Source of the DNA: Salipiger mangrovisoli
Lineage (GTDB): Bacteria > Pseudomonadota > Alphaproteobacteria > Rhodobacterales > Rhodobacteraceae
Reading direction: 5' to 3'
Length of the DNA: 64,000 bases
NCBI RefSeq assembly: GCF_015223355.1
Contig: NZ_JADFFK010000002.1
Location: 248,001 to 312,000, forward strand
Position numbers and translations under genes: made by a program. Position 1 is the first letter of the stretch, and each line of letters starts with the position of its first letter. This document shows positions 27,252-36,952 of this stretch, piece after piece. The notes below the pieces were generated by a model. It had not been told where the DNA came from. It ran no database searches and saw nothing but the letters and a program-made list of their open reading frames with translations.

Positions 27252-30200
27252 ATGGCATATCAGGTGAAGGGGCGTGACCCGCTCTTCGACAGCAACATGC
27301 AGGCCGCGATCGAGAAGCGGGGCAGGGAGCTGGGCGGCATCGCCCTGATTTTCCTCGGCCTCATGGCGGCGGCGATGATCGGCTCCTACACGCCGGACGA
27401 TCCGTCCTGGCTCTCGGCCACCGATGCGCCGGTGCAGAACTGGCTCGGCCGGCTCGGGGCCTCGATCGCCGCACCCCTGTTCATGATCGTCGGCCTCGGC
27501 AGCTGGGGTCTCGCGCTGGTGCTGCTGGTCTGGGGCGTGCGCTTTGCCCTGCACCGCGGCGACGAGCGGGCGCTCTCGCGCGTCGTCTTCGCCCCGATCT
27601 GGATCGCCTTGGCCTCGGTCTATGCGGCGGGGCTCACCACCGGGCCGGAATGGACCCACAGCTTCGGCCTTGGCGGGCTGTTCGGCGACATGATGATGGG
27701 CACGGCCCTCGGCATCCTGCCACTGAGCGCGGGCTTCGGCCTGAAGCTGCTGACCGTGTTGCTGGGCGGCGGGCTTCTGGCGCTTGGCGCCTTCGTGCTT
27801 GGCTTCACCAAGCCCGAACTTCAGAACATCGCGCGCTTCCTGCTGGTCGGGTTGATCATGTCCTACGCCTCGCTGCTGAACGTCCTGGGGCGCGGTGCCG
27901 GCGGCGCCATGGCGGCGGCTCACAAGGCGCAGGCCGCGCATTCCGACCGCCGTGCGCGCCGGGCCGAGGAGGCCGCCGAGGCCGAGGCCTGGGCGGCCAC
28001 CCGCTACGGCGACACCGAGGCGGTCAACGATTACGACCCCGACGACTATGACCCCGAGCCTCCCGTCCAGGCGCAGCGCCAGGTCTCTCGCGTGCGCCGC
28101 GCCGCGCCGCCGCCGCTGGAACTGGAACCCGAAGAGCCTGAGCTGCTCGATGAGGATGACGCCTACGCCTACGCGCAGATGCAGGCCTGGCAGCAGCCCG
28201 CCGCACCCGCCGTACAGGCTCCCGCCCCGCGCCCCGCGCCCGAACCGGCGAAGAAGCCGGGCCTGCTGGCCCGGATCACCCGCCGCGCTGAACCCGAACC
28301 CGAACCCTATGACGACGAGGTCGAGCTCTTGCCGATCGAACCCGACAACGGCGAGGACCGCATCCGCGCCAAGATCCTCCACGCGGTGAAGAGCCGCAAA
28401 CGCCCCGCGATGCCGTCCTTCGGCGGTGCCAGCCGCACCGAGGACCCCAGCAAGCCGCTGACCAAGGGCCGTGGCCGTGGTCCGGCACCGCTGATCTACA
28501 AACCGACGCAGCTGCTGCGCGCCGAGCCGCCGCTTACCGCGGCCCAGGCGGCGCAGGCGCTGCCGGCCGAGCCGCCGCTGACCGCCTCGCGCGGCGCGGT
28601 GCCCGGCACGCGGTCCGTGCCGCCGGCGCCGGAACATGTCGCTGCGCAGCCGGGTTATGCGCGGACCTCTGGCCCCGCGCCCTTCACCCATGCCGAGGAT
28701 CCCTATGAGGCCGATCCGCGCGCCGACATGCAGGGTTACGACGACTACCGCGACTTCGACGACTACGGCGACGAGGCCCCAGAGAGCTTCCATGCCCAGC
28801 CTGCACCGGCGCGCCGGGACCTGGCGCGGGACGATCACGCGGTGCAAGCCTACGCGGCGGCCGACCATGTCGACGCGGAGTACGCCGAAGCGTCCTACGC
28901 CGAGGATGAAGTCGACGATGACACCTATGAAGACGGCTTCGACGAAGGCTACGGCGCGGCGGACGTCGGCTATGAAGCGGACGACGAGGATGATGGCTAC
29001 GATGTCCAGAGCTGGTCGGAAGAGACGGCACAGCGTCCGGCGATCCCCGTCGCCCAGCCCCGCAAGGTGGTGCAGAAATCCGAGCCGAAGGTGATGCAAC
29101 CCTCGCGCCGCGCCCAGGCCGAGGCGCAGCCGGCGCTGCATTTCGCCGAGAACGCCATCGACTACGAGCTGCCGCCGCTGCACCTGCTGGCCAGCGCCGA
29201 GAACATCGAGCGCCACGTGCTTTCGGACGAGGCGCTGGAAGAGAACGCGCGGATGCTGGAATCGGTGCTCGACGACTACGGCGTGAAGGGCGAGATCGTC
29301 TCGGTCCGCCCCGGCCCGGTGGTCACCATGTACGAACTCGAACCCGCGCCGGGCCTCAAGGCCAGCCGCGTCATCGGCCTCGCCGACGATATCGCCCGCT
29401 CGATGTCCGCGCTCTCCGCCCGTGTCTCGACCGTGCCGGGCCGCTCGGTGATCGGCATCGAACTGCCCAACGACAAGCGCGAGATGGTGTCCTTCCGCGA
29501 GATCCTCTCGAGCCGCGACTACGACAACGGCACCCAGCGCCTGCCGCTGGCGCTCGGCAAGGACATCGGCGGCGATCCGGTCGTGGCCAACCTCGCCAAG
29601 ATGCCGCACCTGCTGATCGCCGGCACCACCGGCTCGGGCAAGTCGGTGGCAATCAACACGATGATCCTGTCGCTGCTCTACAAGCTCACCCCCGAGGACC
29701 TGCGGCTGGTGATGATCGACCCGAAGATGCTGGAACTCAGCGTCTACGACGGCATCCCGCACCTGCTGAGCCCCGTGGTGACCGACCCCAAGAAGGCCGT
29801 CGTGGCCCTCAAGTGGGTCGTGGGCGAGATGGAGGACCGCTACCGCAAGATGTCGAAGATGGGTGTGCGCAACATCGACGGCTACAACGGCCGCGTCGCC
29901 GAGGCGCTGAAGAAGGGCGAGATGTTCAAGCGCACCGTCCAGACCGGCTTCGACGACGAGACCGGCGAGCCGGTGTTCGAGACCGAGGAGTTCGAGCCGC
30001 GCAAGATGCCCTATATCGTCGTCATCGTCGACGAGATGGCCGACCTGATGATGGTCGCGGGCAAGGAGATCGAGGCCTGCATCCAGCGCCTCGCACAGAT
30101 GGCCCGTGCCTCCGGCATCCACCTGATCATGGCCACGCAGCGCCCCTCGGTGGACGTGATCACCGGCACCATCAAGGCCAACTTCCCCACCCGGATCTCC

Positions 30201-30674
30201 TTCCAGGTGACCTCGAAGATCGACAGCCGCACCATCCTCGGCGAGATGGGCGCGGAGCAGCTTCTCGGCATGGGCGACATGCTCTACATGGCCGGCGGTG
30301 CCAAGATCACCCGCTGCCACGGTCCCTTCGTGAGCGATGAAGAGGTCGAGGAGGTGGTGAACCACCTCAAGGCCTTCGGCCCGCCGGAATACGTCAACGG
30401 CGTGGTGCAGGGGCCGGACGAGGAAAAGGCCGAGACCATCGACGCGGTGCTCGGCTTGAACACCGGTGGCAACACCGACGGCGAGGATGCGCTCTACGAC
30501 CAGGCGGTTGCCATCGTGATCAAGGACCGCAAGTGCTCGACCTCCTACATCCAGCGCAAGCTCGGCATCGGCTACAACAAGGCCGCGCGCCTGGTGGAGC
30601 AGATGGAGGACGAGGGTGTCGTCTCTGCCGCCAACCACGTCGGCAAGCGCGAGATCCTCGTGCCCGAGCAGTGA
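27252..30674 (+). CDS. ftsK: DNA translocase FtsK
   Basis: Septal DNA pump coordinating chromosome dimer resolution with division. The 1140-residue protein has about four transmembrane segments in residues 25-200, a long Ala/Pro/Asp/Glu-rich linker (about 215-630), then the RecA-like motor with Walker A lysine K797 (GTTGSGKS) and Walker B D927-E928 ([10 protein letters not shown]), and a C-terminal winged-helix gamma domain (about 1075-1140) that reads the FtsK orienting sequence. The linker contains the repeated segment AEPPLTA. It follows dapC by 21 bases and ends before a strong terminator. Confidence 0.96.
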   Translation: MAYQVKGRDPLFDSNMQAAIEKRGRELGGIALIFLGLMAAAMIGSYTPDDPSWLSATDAPVQNWLGRLGASIAAPLFMIVGLGSWGLALVLLVWGVRFALHRGDERALSRVVFAPIWIALASVYAAGLTTGPEWTHSFGLGGLFGDMMMGTALGILPLSAGFGLKLLTVLLGGGLLALGAFVLGFTKPELQNIARFLLVGLIMSYASLLNVLGRGAGGAMAAAHKAQAAHSDRRARRAEEAAEAEAWAATRYGDTEAVNDYDPDDYDPEPPVQAQRQVSRVRRAAPPPLELEPEEPELLDEDDAYAYAQMQAWQQPAAPAVQAPAPRPAPEPAKKPGLLARITRRAEPEPEPYDDEVELLPIEPDNGEDRIRAKILHAVKSRKRPAMPSFGGASRTEDPSKPLTKGRGRGPAPLIYKPTQLLRAEPPLTAAQAAQALPAEPPLTASRGAVPGTRSVPPAPEHVAAQPGYARTSGPAPFTHAEDPYEADPRADMQGYDDYRDFDDYGDEAPESFHAQPAPARRDLARDDHAVQAYAAADHVDAEYAEASYAEDEVDDDTYEDGFDEGYGAADVGYEADDEDDGYDVQSWSEETAQRPAIPVAQPRKVVQKSEPKVMQPSRRAQAEAQPALHFAENAIDYELPPLHLLASAENIERHVLSDEALEENARMLESVLDDYGVKGEIVSVRPGPVVTMYELEPAPGLKASRVIGLADDIARSMSALSARVSTVPGRSVIGIELPNDKREMVSFREILSSRDYDNGTQRLPLALGKDIGGDPVVANLAKMPHLLIAGTTGSGKSVAINTMILSLLYKLTPEDLRLVMIDPKMLELSVYDGIPHLLSPVVTDPKKAVVALKWVVGEMEDRYRKMSKMGVRNIDGYNGRVAEALKKGEMFKRTVQTGFDDETGEPVFETEEFEPRKMPYIVVIVDEMADLMMVAGKEIEACIQRLAQMARASGIHLIMATQRPSVDVITGTIKANFPTRISFQVTSKIDSRTILGEMGAEQLLGMGDMLYMAGGAKITRCHGPFVSDEEVEEVVNHLKAFGPPEYVNGVVQGPDEEKAETIDAVLGLNTGGNTDGEDALYDQAVAIVIKDRKCSTSYIQRKLGIGYNKAARLVEQMEDEGVVSAANHVGKREILVPEQ

Positions 30675-30733
30675 CGCCCCGGCCCGGCGCTGCGCCCGCG
30701 GCACCGGCAGCCTTGCGTATTTGAAAAGAGAAG

Positions 30734-30766
30734 AAGCCCGGAGGTGCCGCCTCCGGGCTTTCTTTT
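30734..30766 (+). terminator. Rho-independent terminator after ftsK
   Basis: AAGCCCGGAGG at 30734-30744 and CCTCCGGGCTT at 30750-30760 form a perfect 11-base stem with a five-base loop, followed by TCTTTT. Confidence 0.9.
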
Positions 30767-30834
30767 AGGCAGAAATATCCCGGGGGAGGCCGCCGCAGGC
30801 GGGCGGGGGCAGAGCCCCCACTTGGGCGGAGCCA
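30761..30834 (+). repeat. Dispersed intergenic repeat, copy 2
   Basis: Reads TCTTTTAGGCAG, AAATATCCCGGGGGAGG, CCGCCGCAGGCGG and the hairpin GGGGGCAGAGCCCCC. It starts inside the T-run of the ftsK terminator and ends about 135 bases before lolA. It is the longest and best-preserved copy together with that at 48.2 kb. Confidence 0.65.
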
Positions 30835-30968
30835 TGCCGGGGTGACGCCGCGGGGGCTTTGATCGCGCCGCCGCGCGCCCTAGATAGGCATCGACGCTTG
30901 CCTGATATCGCATATCCGACGCGCGGCATGCGACAGATCGGCAGACAAAGAGCAGAAGGACGACGCAT

Positions 30969-31550
30969 ATGATCCGCACATTCATCGCCGCGCTCACGGC
31001 GCTTGTGCTCACCACGCTGCCGGCAGCGGCACAGAAGCTGTCGCTGGGCGAAGTTTCGCAGTACCTGAATTCGATCCAGTCGGCGAAGGGGCAGTTCACC
31101 CAGATCAACGGCGACGGCTCGATCTCGACCGGGACGATCTCGATCAAGCGGCCGGGCAAGGTGCGCTTCGAGTATAACCCGCCGGACCAGGCGCTGGTGC
31201 TGGCCTGGGCGGGGGCGGTCTATGTCTTCGACAAGAAGCTCGGCGGCCAGCCCGAAACCTACCCGCTGAGCCAGACGCCGCTGTCGATCATCCTCGCGCG
31301 CAACGTCAACCTGGGGCGTGCCGGCATGGTGACCGGGCATGGCTACGACGGCACCGCCACCACGGTGACGGCGCAGGATCCGGATCACCCCGATCGCGGC
31401 TCGATCCAGATGAAGTTCACCGGCAACCCGGTGCAGCTGCGGCAATGGGTGATCACCGACGGCAATGGCAGCAAGACCACCGTGGTCCTGGGCGCGCTCG
31501 ACGATGCCGAGCTGCCGAACTCGGTCTTCGACGTGAACCGGGTGAAGTGA
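30969..31550 (+). CDS. lolA: Outer-membrane lipoprotein carrier protein LolA
   Basis: Periplasmic chaperone that carries lipoproteins from the LolCDE complex to the outer membrane. The 193-residue protein has a signal peptide (cleavage after AAA, about residue 22) and the family features AKGQFTQINGDGS, GTISIKRPGKVRFEY and a C-terminal beta-rich domain. AAGGA lies before the ATG. It follows ftsK in the same direction as in many Gram-negative genomes, but here a terminator and a repeat separate them, so it should have its own promoter. Confidence 0.93.
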   Translation: MIRTFIAALTALVLTTLPAAAQKLSLGEVSQYLNSIQSAKGQFTQINGDGSISTGTISIKRPGKVRFEYNPPDQALVLAWAGAVYVFDKKLGGQPETYPLSQTPLSIILARNVNLGRAGMVTGHGYDGTATTVTAQDPDHPDRGSIQMKFTGNPVQLRQWVITDGNGSKTTVVLGALDDAELPNSVFDVNRVK

Positions 31551-31584
31551 CGCCCGGCCGATCGGAGCCGCGTGCACAGAAGGG

Positions 31585-31613
31585 AAAGGCCGGGCGTGAT
31601 GCCCGGCCTTTTT
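31585..31613 (+). terminator. Rho-independent terminator after lolA
   Basis: AAAGGCCGGGC at 31585-31595 and GCCCGGCCTTT at 31601-31611 form a perfect stem with loop GTGAT. It lies between convergent genes and could serve both strands. Confidence 0.85.
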
Positions 31614-31631
31614 GCTGTCACCGGCTCGAGG

Positions 31632-32228
31632 TCACCAGCGGCGCGCCTGCCGGCAGTTGGCCAACTGGACCTCGTAGACGACGGCGCGGTTGCCCACGTC
31701 CTCGGCCACGCGCATCAGCCAAGACTTGCCGTTGTAGGTGCCGCGCGAAAAGCCGCCGCGCCCCTCGTGGTAGGCGAGGTACTGGTTGCGCGCATCGCGC
31801 AGGCTGATTCCCAGCCGATCGCGGCTGCCGGCCATGTACCAGCCCATGAAATCCGTGGCGTCGCGGATGTCGTCGCGGTCGGCACGCCAACGGCCGGTTT
31901 CCTTGAGGTATTCATCCCAGGTGCCGTCCAGCGCCTGGCTGTACCCGAAGGCCGAGCTTTGCCGGCCATAGGGAATCACCCCGAGCGCGTAGCGGAACGG
32001 GGTCCGCGCGTCCGAGATAAACTTGCTTTCCTGGTAGATCGTCGCCATCTGCACGTGCACCGGCACGCCCCACTTGCGCTCCGCGTCGCGGAACGCGCGG
32101 ATATACTGCGGGCGCTCACGGATGATGGCGCATGCGTCTTCCAGGTTGTTCGGGGCGCGGCCTGCACCGCCACCTCCGCAGGACGCGGCCAGCAACACCA
32201 GCGTCGCCGCGCGAAGCCATCTGCTCAT
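31632..32228 (-). CDS. Transglycosylase SLT-domain lipoprotein
   Basis: A 198-residue exported protein with lipobox LAASC (C17), followed by a Gly-rich linker and a lysozyme-like SLT fold. The candidate catalytic glutamate is in ATIYQESKF, with AFGYSQALDGTW downstream, both matching the ES...GxxQ pattern of family 1 lytic transglycosylases. It is short, so it may act as a housekeeping peptidoglycan trimmer or as an accessory domain. Upstream (32229-32450) is AT-rich for this genome and is shared with the divergent hspQ. Confidence 0.82.
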   Translation of the reverse strand: MSRWLRAATLVLLAASCGGGGAGRAPNNLEDACAIIRERPQYIRAFRDAERKWGVPVHVQMATIYQESKFISDARTPFRYALGVIPYGRQSSAFGYSQALDGTWDEYLKETGRWRADRDDIRDATDFMGWYMAGSRDRLGISLRDARNQYLAYHEGRGGFSRGTYNGKSWLMRVAEDVGNRAVVYEVQLANCRQARRW

Positions 32229-32450
32229 CTGCCTCTCGCTTTTTTTCTGCTCTTCTGGACGTTTTTTAGCTTTTGTTGACAGGGATTTTACCGCAAAGCC
32301 AGCCGCGTTGGAATCACAATTCTTTCAATGGGACACGGCGGATATCCGCCAAACTGTAGGCGCGGGGTCCACAGTGTGTTTCCAGCCATGCCCGGCTGGG
32401 TGTTGGACAAGATGCCCTAAAAATGTCAAAAATTGTTCTCAGAGGTGAAC

Positions 32451-32777
32451 ATGCACACAGCGCGCGCAAAATACCATCTGGGCCAGGTCGTCCGCCATCG
32501 CAAGCACCCGTTCCGCGGCGTGGTCTTCGATGTCGACCCGGAGTTCAACAACACCGAGGAATGGTACCAGGCCATCCCCGAGGACTCGCGCCCGCGCCGT
32601 GAGCAGCCCTTCTACCACCTTCTGGCCGAGAACGATCAGAGCTTCTACGTCGCCTATGTCTCCGAGCAGAACCTGGTCGCCGACTATTCCGGCGAACCCG
32701 TGGAGCACCCCGACATTCCCGATCTTTTCGGAGCCTTCGTCGATGGCAGCTACGAGCTGCATTTCCAGCTGAACTGA
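32451..32777 (+). CDS. hspQ: Heat shock protein HspQ
   Basis: A 108-residue hemimethylated-DNA-binding-fold protein of the HspQ family, which in enterobacteria acts as a specificity factor for Lon protease. Conserved AKYHLGQVVRHRKHPFRGVVFDVDP and QPFYHLLAEND...YVSEQNLV segments are present. The ATG at 32451 follows AGAGGTGA. No clear heat-shock promoter is visible. Confidence 0.92.
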   Translation: MHTARAKYHLGQVVRHRKHPFRGVVFDVDPEFNNTEEWYQAIPEDSRPRREQPFYHLLAENDQSFYVAYVSEQNLVADYSGEPVEHPDIPDLFGAFVDGSYELHFQLN

Positions 32778-32792
32778 CCTCCAGAGGCGGGG

Positions 32793-32816
32793 GCAAGAGC
32801 CCTCGGAGGCTCTTGC
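32793..32816. terminator. Hairpin between hspQ and the aldolase gene
   Basis: GCAAGAGCC at 32793-32801 pairs with GGCTCTTGC at 32808-32816. No T-run follows, but it lies between two convergent genes and resembles the GC-rich stem part of the dispersed repeats. Confidence 0.45.
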
Positions 32817-32844
32817 ACGCTACTTGGAAAAGGCTTGGGCCGGG

Positions 32845-33888
32845 TCAGGCCGCGTCGCGCAGCAGGTCGAGGAAGGCGCTGACATCCGCGGGCTGCAGCG
32901 ACCAGTCGCAGACCAGCCGACCGGTGAGCAGCTCGTCATCATCTCCTTCAAGATCGCCCGACGGGTAGTAGACCGCCCCGGCCTCGAGCACCCTGCGGTG
33001 TGCGGCGCGCGGCATCTCGAAGAAGATCATGTTGGCATGGGTGTCGTTGTGCACCGTCAGCCCGAGTCCCTTGAGGCCCTGCAGCAGCTGGTCGCAGCGC
33101 GCGTTGGCCTTTTGCGCCAGCTCCTTCCAGAGGTCGCCTTCGAGGTAGGCATCCATCTGCGCCGCGAGGTAGCGGTGCTTGGAGAAGAGATGCGCGCCGC
33201 GCTTGCGGCGGTACTCGAATTCCAGCGCCAGCTCGGGATCGAAGATCACCACCGCCTCGACGCCCATCAGCCCGTTCTTGGTGCCACCGAAGACGCAGAT
33301 GTCGACACCGGATTTCCAGCTCATCTCGGCCGGGGTGACGCCGAGCTTCACCGCGGCATTGGCAAAGCGCGCCCCGTCGAGGTGCACGGACAGGCCATAC
33401 TCGCGGGCCACGGCGGTCAGCGCGCGCAGCTCTTCGAGCGTGTAGTAGTTGCCCTTCTCGGTGAGCTGGGTGATCGACACCGGCCCGCGCTTGGGCCCGT
33501 GTACGCCGCGGTTGCCCTCGCCCTCGATGGCCGCCCTAAGCGCCTCGGGGGTCATCCGGTCGCCGCCCTTGACCAGCGTCAGCTTGGCGCCGCCGGAGTA
33601 GAACTCCGGCGCGTTGCATTCATCCTCGTGGATGTGGGCGACCGGCGAGCAGAACACCGTCGCATAGGGCGGGCAGAGCGTCGCCAGCGCCAGCGAGTTC
33701 GCCGCGGTGCCGGTGGGCACGAGGTAGACCGCGGCCGCGGGGGCCTCGAAGAGGTCGCGGATGCGATCCGCAACCTGCAGCGACAGCGCGTCCGACCCGT
33801 AGCCCGAGGTGTGGCCCTGGTTGGCGCGGGCCATCGCCTCGAGCACCTGCGGAGGGACGGGGCCGGAATTGTCGGAGGCAAAGAACAT
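32845..33888 (-). CDS. Threonine aldolase family protein
   Basis: PLP-dependent fold-type I enzyme of the beta-eliminating lyase/threonine aldolase family, expected to cleave L-threonine or L-allo-threonine to glycine and acetaldehyde. The 347-residue protein shows the Schiff-base lysine K204 (FGGTKNG), D171 and R174 (HLDGARF) and the HIHEDE segment around residue 85. Its start shares one base with the stop codon of the upstream YcgN-type gene, so the three minus-strand genes ribF, YcgN-type and this one form one unit. Confidence 0.88.
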   Translation of the reverse strand: MFFASDNSGPVPPQVLEAMARANQGHTSGYGSDALSLQVADRIRDLFEAPAAAVYLVPTGTAANSLALATLCPPYATVFCSPVAHIHEDECNAPEFYSGGAKLTLVKGGDRMTPEALRAAIEGEGNRGVHGPKRGPVSITQLTEKGNYYTLEELRALTAVAREYGLSVHLDGARFANAAVKLGVTPAEMSWKSGVDICVFGGTKNGLMGVEAVVIFDPELALEFEYRRKRGAHLFSKHRYLAAQMDAYLEGDLWKELAQKANARCDQLLQGLKGLGLTVHNDTHANMIFFEMPRAAHRRVLEAGAVYYPSGDLEGDDDELLTGRLVCDWSLQPADVSAFLDLLRDAA

Positions 33889-34358
33889 CAGGTGGGCTCC
33901 TCGATGATGTAGTCTTCCCAGTCGTCCTCGCCGACCTCGAACTCGGGCACGGTGCGGCCGCGCATCGACACGCCGGCGGCATGCACGCTCTCGGGATCAC
34001 CCGAGATCAGCGGGTGCCAGTCGTAGAGCGGCTTGCCCTGCCACAAGAGGCGATAGGCACAGGTCTCGGGCATCCAGTAGGCGTGCTGGTCGATGTTGTC
34101 GGGGCGCAGGACGATGCATTCCGGCACGAACTGGTGCCGGATCTCGTAATTGGAGCAGAGGCAGGACTGGTCGTCGAGCAGACGGCAGGACACGCAGGTC
34201 AGCGCGACCTCGCCGGTCTCCTCGTCCTCGAGCTTGTTGAGGCAGCACTTGCCGCAGCCGTCGCAGAGCGCCTCCCACTCCTTGTCGTTCAGCTTGGTGA
34301 GCGGCTTCTTTTCCCAGAAGCGCGGGGTCAGCCCCTTGCGGTCGATATGGTCGGTCAT
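33888..34358 (-). CDS. YcgN/UPF0260 family cysteine-cluster protein
   Basis: A 156-residue protein with the YkgJ/UPF0260-type cysteine cluster: CDGCGKCC near residue 32, then CVSC, CLC and further single cysteines, likely to bind zinc or an Fe-S cluster. The N-terminal RFWEKKPLTKLNDKEWEALCDGCGKCC is diagnostic of UPF0260. Molecular function is unknown. It overlaps ribF by four bases (ATGA) and the aldolase gene by one base. Confidence 0.88.
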   Translation of the reverse strand: MTDHIDRKGLTPRFWEKKPLTKLNDKEWEALCDGCGKCCLNKLEDEETGEVALTCVSCRLLDDQSCLCSNYEIRHQFVPECIVLRPDNIDQHAYWMPETCAYRLLWQGKPLYDWHPLISGDPESVHAAGVSMRGRTVPEFEVGEDDWEDYIIEEPT

Positions 34359-35287
34359 GGCGCGTCCAGGATGCGGCGGGCCTCGGCGCTGTCGCGGTCC
34401 ATCTGGGCGACCAGCGCCTCGAGCCCGTCGAACTTCAGCTCGGGGCGAAGGAACTCGACCAGACCGACCGACAGCACGGCGCCGTAGAGATCGCCGGAAA
34501 AATCGAACAGGAAGGTTTCGAGGTTGGCGCTGTTCTCGCCGAACATCGGGCGCACCCCCAGCGAGGCCACGCCGTGGTAGCTGCCGCGGTGCGGACCGGT
34601 CAGCACGTCCACCAGCACGGCGTAGACGCCGAAGCGCGGCGGGTGCAGACCGTCGATGCTCATGTTGGCGGTGGGGTAGCCGAGCTTGCGGCCCAGCTGG
34701 TGGCCGCCGATCACCTCGCCCTCGATGCGGTGCCAGTGCCCGAGCTGCGCCTGCGCGGCGCGCGGGTCGCCTTCCGACAGCGCCCGGCGGATCGCGGTGG
34801 AGCTGATCTCGCTGCCCGCGGTGCCGAGCAGCTCTGCCACGGTCACGCCAAAGCCCATCTCGTCGCCGAACCGCCGCAGGTCCGCGACCGTGCCCTTGCG
34901 GCCCTTGCCGAAGCAGAAATCGGCGCCGACCACCACGTGGCTCAGGCCGAGCCCGTCAACCAGCACCGCGCGCGCGAATTGCTCAGGCGTAAGCGCCGCC
35001 AGCGCGGCGTCGAAGGGCAGCTCGTAGAGCCGCTCGACCCCCAGTTTCTCCAGCCGCGAGGCGCGGGCCTTGGCCGACATCAGGCGGAAGGGCGGCGCGT
35101 CGGGGGCGAAGAACTCCCGCGGGTGCGGCTCGAAGGTCAACACGCCGAAGGGCGCGCCGTTGCCTTTCTCTCGGGCCAGTTCGATCACCGCTCGATGGCC
35201 GATATGCACGCCATCGAAATTGCCGATGGCGACGCTGGCGCCCCGGTCGCGAGGCTCGGTTGACTGGTAATCCCGGATGGTCCGCAT
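34355..35287 (-). CDS. ribF: Bifunctional riboflavin kinase/FAD synthetase
   Basis: Converts riboflavin to FMN and FMN to FAD. The 310-residue protein has an N-terminal nucleotidyltransferase domain (about 15-180; IGNFDGVHIGHRAVI with the HxGH-type motif) and a C-terminal riboflavin kinase domain (about 185-305; GRKLGYPTANMS). The ATG at 35287 gives the usual N-terminus (MRTIRDYQ). First gene of the ribF, YcgN-type, aldolase unit. Confidence 0.95.
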   Translation of the reverse strand: MRTIRDYQSTEPRDRGASVAIGNFDGVHIGHRAVIELAREKGNGAPFGVLTFEPHPREFFAPDAPPFRLMSAKARASRLEKLGVERLYELPFDAALAALTPEQFARAVLVDGLGLSHVVVGADFCFGKGRKGTVADLRRFGDEMGFGVTVAELLGTAGSEISSTAIRRALSEGDPRAAQAQLGHWHRIEGEVIGGHQLGRKLGYPTANMSIDGLHPPRFGVYAVLVDVLTGPHRGSYHGVASLGVRPMFGENSANLETFLFDFSGDLYGAVLSVGLVEFLRPELKFDGLEALVAQMDRDSAEARRILDAP

Positions 35288-35297
35288 GGGCAAAGCC

Positions 35298-36767
35298 CTA
35301 GCCCCGACTGCGGGGACGTGCAAGCGCCTGTGCAATGCGGGCGATGCCCTCGGGGATGCGCTCCGAGGCGATCGAACTATAACCCAGGCGGTAGAAATTC
35401 CGCGGCGTATCGGGGCGCTGGAAAAACGGGCCACCGGGCTCGATCAGCACGCTGTCCCGCTGCAGCTCGGCCGAAAGCCGGTCGGTATCGATCCCCTCGG
35501 GCGCGCGCATCCAGAAGGACGAGCCGCCATGCGCGGCAACCCCGGCCACGTCCAGCCCGTTGCGGGCGATCTCCTCTTCCATCACCTGCCGCCGCTGCCC
35601 CAGCGCCCGCCCGATTCGACGGACCAGGCTGTCGTAGTGGCCAAGGCTCAGAAAATGGGCAGCGGTGCGCTGGATGTGCCCCGGCGGGTGCCGCAGCACC
35701 GAGGCGCGCAGGGCGCGGGCCTCGCGGATGAAGGGCTCGGCGCCGACAAGGTAGCCGAGCCGCAGGCCGGGAAAGAGCGACTTCGAGAAGCTGCCGACGT
35801 AGACCACCCGCCCGTCGCCATCGAGACTCTTGAGCGCCGGGGTGGGAGGCTGGAGATAGGCCATCTCGAACTCGTAGTCGTCCTCGACGATCACCGCTTC
35901 GAGCGCCCGCGCCCGTTCGAGCAGCGCATGCCGCCGGGTCAGCGGCAGGGTGGCTCCGCTGGGGCACTGGTGGCTCGGGGTGGTGAAGATCACGTCGGTG
36001 CCCTCGGGCACCGCTTCGGGCGGCAGCCCCTGCGCATCGACGGCAATCGGCGAGAGCGCGCAGCCGGTCTGGCCCAGCAGCACCCGCAGCGCCGGGTAGC
36101 AGGGATCCTCGACCGCGGCCCGCCGCCCGCGCGACAGCAGGATCTGGCTGGCCAGCCAGAGCGCGTTCTGCGCGCCGAGGGTGATCAGGATTTCCTCGGG
36201 CCGGGCCTGGATGCCGCGCCGGGGCAGGGTCTGGCGCGCGAGGAACTCCACGAGCTGCGGGTCGTCGCGGTCGTAATAGTCCTGGGTCAGCGCGCCGAAA
36301 TCGCGCGCCCCCAGCGCCTGCACCGCGCAGAGCCGCCAGTTGGCATGGTCGAAGAGCTTGGGATCGGCCTGCCCGTAGATGAAAGGATAGCGGTAGGAAG
36401 CCCAGTCGGCGGGCCGCACGGGCACCGCCCCCGCCGCGAAGCGCCGCCCCATGGCGCGCTGCCAGTCGACCCGCTCGGCGCGCGGCGTCTCGGGGAAATC
36501 CGGCGGCTCCGGCGCGCCCTCGGAGATGTAGGTGCCCGAGCGGTCGCGCGAGGTCAGGTAGTCGGTGGCCTGCAGCTCGGTATAGGCCAGCGCGACGGTG
36601 ATCCGGCTGACTCCGAGATGCGCCGCCAGCCGCCGCGTCGAGGGCATCTTCTCGCCGCGGCGGAAACGGCCCGAGAGCACGCCCTCGGCCACCATCTGCT
36701 GGATCCGCGCCTGCAGCGTGCCCTTATCGCCGGGGCGCAGGAAGAAGGTTTCGACCGGAATTGCCAT
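35298..36767 (-). CDS. MocR-type transcriptional regulator (GntR HTH plus aminotransferase domain)
   Basis: A 489-residue PLP-dependent regulator: GntR winged helix at about residues 15-78 (PSTRRLAAHLGVSRITV), then a fold-type I aminotransferase-like domain (about 110-480) with Schiff-base lysine K329 in GSFSKSLFPGLRLGY. Such proteins respond to PLP or an amino compound rather than catalysing turnover. The N-terminal VETFFLRPGDKGTLQARIQ resembles the TauR/EnuR branch (taurine, ectoine), but no such catabolic genes lie nearby, so the regulon is unknown. Confidence 0.85.
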   Translation of the reverse strand: MAIPVETFFLRPGDKGTLQARIQQMVAEGVLSGRFRRGEKMPSTRRLAAHLGVSRITVALAYTELQATDYLTSRDRSGTYISEGAPEPPDFPETPRAERVDWQRAMGRRFAAGAVPVRPADWASYRYPFIYGQADPKLFDHANWRLCAVQALGARDFGALTQDYYDRDDPQLVEFLARQTLPRRGIQARPEEILITLGAQNALWLASQILLSRGRRAAVEDPCYPALRVLLGQTGCALSPIAVDAQGLPPEAVPEGTDVIFTTPSHQCPSGATLPLTRRHALLERARALEAVIVEDDYEFEMAYLQPPTPALKSLDGDGRVVYVGSFSKSLFPGLRLGYLVGAEPFIREARALRASVLRHPPGHIQRTAAHFLSLGHYDSLVRRIGRALGQRRQVMEEEIARNGLDVAGVAAHGGSSFWMRAPEGIDTDRLSAELQRDSVLIEPGGPFFQRPDTPRNFYRLGYSSIASERIPEGIARIAQALARPRSRG

Positions 36768-36799
36768 CGGCGCACTCTATCCTGCGCGTGGGAGAGGGA

Positions 36800-36818
36800 A
36801 AGGGGGGCGCCGCCCCCC
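36800..36818. terminator. GC hairpin upstream of the MocR gene
   Basis: AGGGGGG and CCCCCCT flank CGCCG around 36801-36819. It looks like the GGGGGC...GCCCCC stem block of the dispersed repeats, here on the outer side of the left inverted copy. No T-run. Confidence 0.35.
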
Positions 36819-36836
36819 TCGGCGCTTCGCGCCTCA

Positions 36837-36925
36837 CCCCCCGGGATACTTCTGCCTAGAAGAAGAGGCGGCGCGCGCGGCTTCTTCTAGGTCCAAATAT
36901 CCCCGCCGGAGGCAGGCCGGACGCC
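36837..36925. repeat. Dispersed intergenic repeat, copy 3: inverted pair
   Basis: Two copies lie head to head. The left one, read on the minus strand, is CTTCTTCTAGGCAG then AAGTATCCCGGGG; the right one, on the plus strand, is CTTCTTCTAGGTCC then AAATATCCCCG. Their facing ends make a perfect ten-base inverted repeat, CTAGAAGAAG and CTTCTTCTAG, around a 15-base GC core. It lies between the end of the PLPBP gene and the start of the MocR gene. Confidence 0.65.
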
Positions 36926-36952
36926 GCCGCGCGCGCGGCGCGGGGCAAGGGC

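Noticed and set aside
25881-30704. Very long minus-strand open frame (1607 codons) opposite the aminotransferase and ftsK
   Set aside because: It is antisense to two clear genes; the product is His/Arg/Gly/Leu-rich, as expected from the complement of GC-rich coding sequence, with no domain.
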